Origin: Lichenostomus cassidix
Taxonomy: Eukaryota; Chordata; Aves; Passeriformes; Meliphagidae
NCBI GenBank assembly: GCA_008360975.2
Contig: CM039202.1
Span: 4,288,128 to 4,352,127 of the forward strand
Length of the DNA stretch: 64,000 bases
Direction: 5' to 3'
A model generated the notes under the pieces. The model made no database searches, was not told the DNA's origin, and was given only the letters and a program-made list of their open reading frames with translations. The position numbers and the translations under genes were made by a program. Positions 62,901-64,000 of the stretch are shown piece by piece. How positions within the stretch are numbered: position 1 is the first letter of the stretch; every line of letters begins with the position of its first letter.

Positions 62901-64000
62901 CTTGGAAGATATACCAGGAAGATCACCTTTGTCGCCAATGGATTGGTCAACAACCTCAACTCCTACGGAGCCGACATCATCACTATGTGCAGCGGACTCA
63001 CCACCTACATGGCATACGAAGTTCACGGTGAGTGCAAGCAAGGGAATTCTGAGGGTTACTGATGTGGCGGTTTTCTTCCTTGGAGAATGACTAAGGCAAT
63101 ATTGCTGCTCTCCCACCTGAAGACGCACAGAAAGCAAGGCCTTCAGCTGTTGCTCAAAGGGTTTGGCATCTCCGCGGACCAGGACTTGAACAGGGTGGTG
63201 TCACATGCGCCAGAGCTGACCCAAAGCAAAGCAAAGCAAAGCAAAGCAAAGCAAAGCAAAGCAAACCCTTACAGCTCCTTCCTGGGAGCTTAAGGGGGCT
63301 CAAATATGGGCCCAGAGTTTTTCTGCCCACACGGAGCTCCTCTGCAATGCCCAGGCAAAGAAAATGGGTCGTCCTAAGGACCGCTGTCCTTCGGCTCAGA
63401 GCTGGCTGACGACTTGACCGAGGCCCTTGCCAAACACTTGGGCTTCACAGCACCAAGCCAAGCGGCTTTCTTCCCTGTAGGTTTTTCCCAGGGGCAACAG
63501 TCGCGTTGCCCAGGGCTTGAATGACCTACACTTCCTAGCAGTCTTGCAGAGCCTCACAGCAAACACATGGGACTGGCCCCATGAATCAGCAGCGGCCTAA
63601 CCGTGTAATGCCCAGCCATGGGGACTCACAGGAGCGAGTGGAATAGAGCCCCGATTTCTGCACAAGAAATCCCAAAGGGTGGTCAAGAGCACGGCTTGGT
63701 GGGCATTCCTTGCTGAGCCACAGAGCTGGTGCTCTTTGGAGACTCCAAGGGAATTTATCCCTCGTACAGCTCAGCCTTTCCAAGTGCAGCAATTCTGCAG
63801 AACCTGGCTCCCTCTGAGCAACAGCAACACCACCAGCACTCTCTTGCAGAGTGGCAGCCAAGGTCTTAGGCATTAGCTCATGGGGTTTTGTTTTTGTTCC
63901 TTTCTTGCTTTTCAAGGACTCCAAGTGAATCTGGGATCATGCATTACCCTCGATGTCCTGAGAGTTGTGGACCTGAGGTACTGCACTGCCAATGGCAATG
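56956..64000 (+). CDS. Tandem multi-BRICHOS gastrokine-like gene with Asn/Gly/Trp linkers (3' end beyond window)
   Basis: Exons: 56956-56967 (MNLP), 57564-57617 (signal peptide ILTAVLLGLILTPALADF). Unit 1: 57985-58149, 58370-58480, 59601-59739, 60615-60817. Unit 2: 61272-61427, 61652-61762, 62889-63027, 63917->64000. All junctions are in phase (0,0,0,0,1,0,0,0,1), giving about 390 residues so far. Each unit has exon 4 GVIATKVTQQNTCYISIM (BRICHOS Cys 1), exon 5 NNLNSYG...IITMCSGLTTY (Cys 2) and exon 6 GSCITLDVLRVVDLRYC, matching the last exon of human GKN1. Exon 6 then runs into an N/G/W repeat instead of a stop, and its CAG|GTGAGA donor is in phase with the next exon 3. Both exon 3s end WNYNT, with Asn for the conserved BRICHOS Asp. 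Unit 2 has no start or signal exon. If the exon-6 donor were unused, the frame would end at 60868 (TAA), but no AATAAA precedes 61272. It is presumably a secreted gastric-lining protein. It is not a copy of GKN1, GKN2 or, as far as I know, a described gene. Confidence 0.82.
57735..61020 (+). repeat. Intragenic tandem repeat, unit 1 (exons 3-6 and introns)
   Basis: It starts in intron 2 at CTCTAAATGCACCAGATGAC and ends after exon 6. It aligns with 61022 onward, offset 3287 bp around exon 3 and 3282 bp around exon 4. It is diverged from unit 2 up to about 58310, then nearly identical through exon 5 (59739) apart from scattered substitutions. The first part of intron 5 diverges again, and near-identity resumes at about 60015. 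A 22-bp duplication (GGGCATTCCTTGCTG twice, 60370-60414) is specific to this unit. Confidence 0.9.
60689..60814 (+). repeat. Asn/Gly/Trp-coding minisatellite in exon 6 of unit 1
   Basis: AAT-GGC-AAT-TGG-type 12-bp units with 18-bp variants. It encodes 42 residues made only of N, G, W, T and D, with nine Trp spaced every four residues (once six). Two NWT tripeptides are potential N-glycosylation sequons. It follows the Cys of RYCTA directly and is bounded by the CAG|GTGAGA donor. Confidence 0.95.
61022..64000 (+). repeat. Intragenic tandem repeat, unit 2 (truncated by window)
   Basis: Begins CTCTAAAGGCGCCAGATGAC, homologous to intron 2 of unit 1 but more GC- and CpG-rich. It contains exons 3'-6' and ends at the window edge inside the second Asn/Gly run. 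It has its own (AAAGC)n array at 63222, so it is not a simple assembly copy of unit 1. Confidence 0.9.
63222..63265 (+). repeat. (AAAGC)n microsatellite in intron 5 of unit 2
   Basis: Eight to nine AAAGC units, absent from the matching intron of unit 1. Useful to tell the two units apart. Confidence 0.95.

Noticed and set aside
61272..64000. Independent second gastrokine gene
   Set aside because: No TATA, ATG or signal-peptide exon lies between 60817 and 61272, and its first exon is in phase with the preceding donor.
57735..64000. Assembly artefact doubling one locus
   Set aside because: The units differ by a microsatellite, a 22-bp duplication, diverged exon 3 sequences and several amino acids in exon 5; a pure artefact would be near-identical throughout. 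Long reads should still confirm it.

Overview
The window reads as avian nuclear DNA, most likely from a passerine. It carries many CR1 LINE 3' fragments on both strands. It also has a tRNA-derived SINE ending in a CR1 tail that resembles TguSINE1 of the zebra finch lineage. The gene order and strands match the tetrapod ARHGAP25 - BMP10 - GKN2 - GKN1 block (human 2p13). Coordinates were worked out by hand from splice sites, reading phase and remembered family sequences. No alignment was run.

Region by region: (1) 1-9.9 kb holds the 3' part of ARHGAP25 (+), a haematopoietic Rac GTPase-activating protein, from inside the RhoGAP domain to the stop codon and a long 3'UTR. (2) 9.9-23.6 kb is intergenic, with scattered CR1 and simple repeats. 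(3) 23.6-29.0 kb holds complete BMP10 (-, two exons). (4) 29-42 kb is intergenic, with CR1 and SINE pieces. (5) 42.1-46.7 kb holds complete GKN2 (-, six coding exons). (6) 51.0-55.3 kb holds a diverged GKN1-like gene (+, six exons) with an unusual last exon. (7) 56.9-64.0 kb holds a third gastrokine-type gene (+) that runs off the window.

The third gastrokine gene is the main discovery candidate. After a normal promoter, a 12-nt first coding exon and a signal-peptide exon, the BRICHOS-encoding exon block (exons 3-6) occurs twice in tandem. The second block has no promoter, start codon or signal-peptide exon of its own. The exon that ends an ordinary gastrokine has no stop at the usual place. 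It continues into an Asn/Gly/Trp repeat with nine Trp, ends in a strong in-phase splice donor, and can join directly to the next exon 3. The window ends as the second Asn/Gly repeat begins. The predicted product is a secreted protein of alternating BRICHOS domains and N/G/W linkers. Both domains have Asn where BRICHOS proteins normally have the conserved Asp. The two units are almost identical over exons 4-5 and the intron between them, but clearly diverged around exon 3, which suggests recent homogenisation.

The three gastrokine genes share a plan: a TATA box 58-75 bp before the ATG, a 12-nt first coding exon, a 54-nt signal-peptide exon, and BRICHOS exons 3-6 with the same phases. This is consistent with descent from one ancestral gastrokine by local duplication. 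Gastrokines are secreted proteins of the stomach surface epithelium, so shared gastric expression is likely but inferred.
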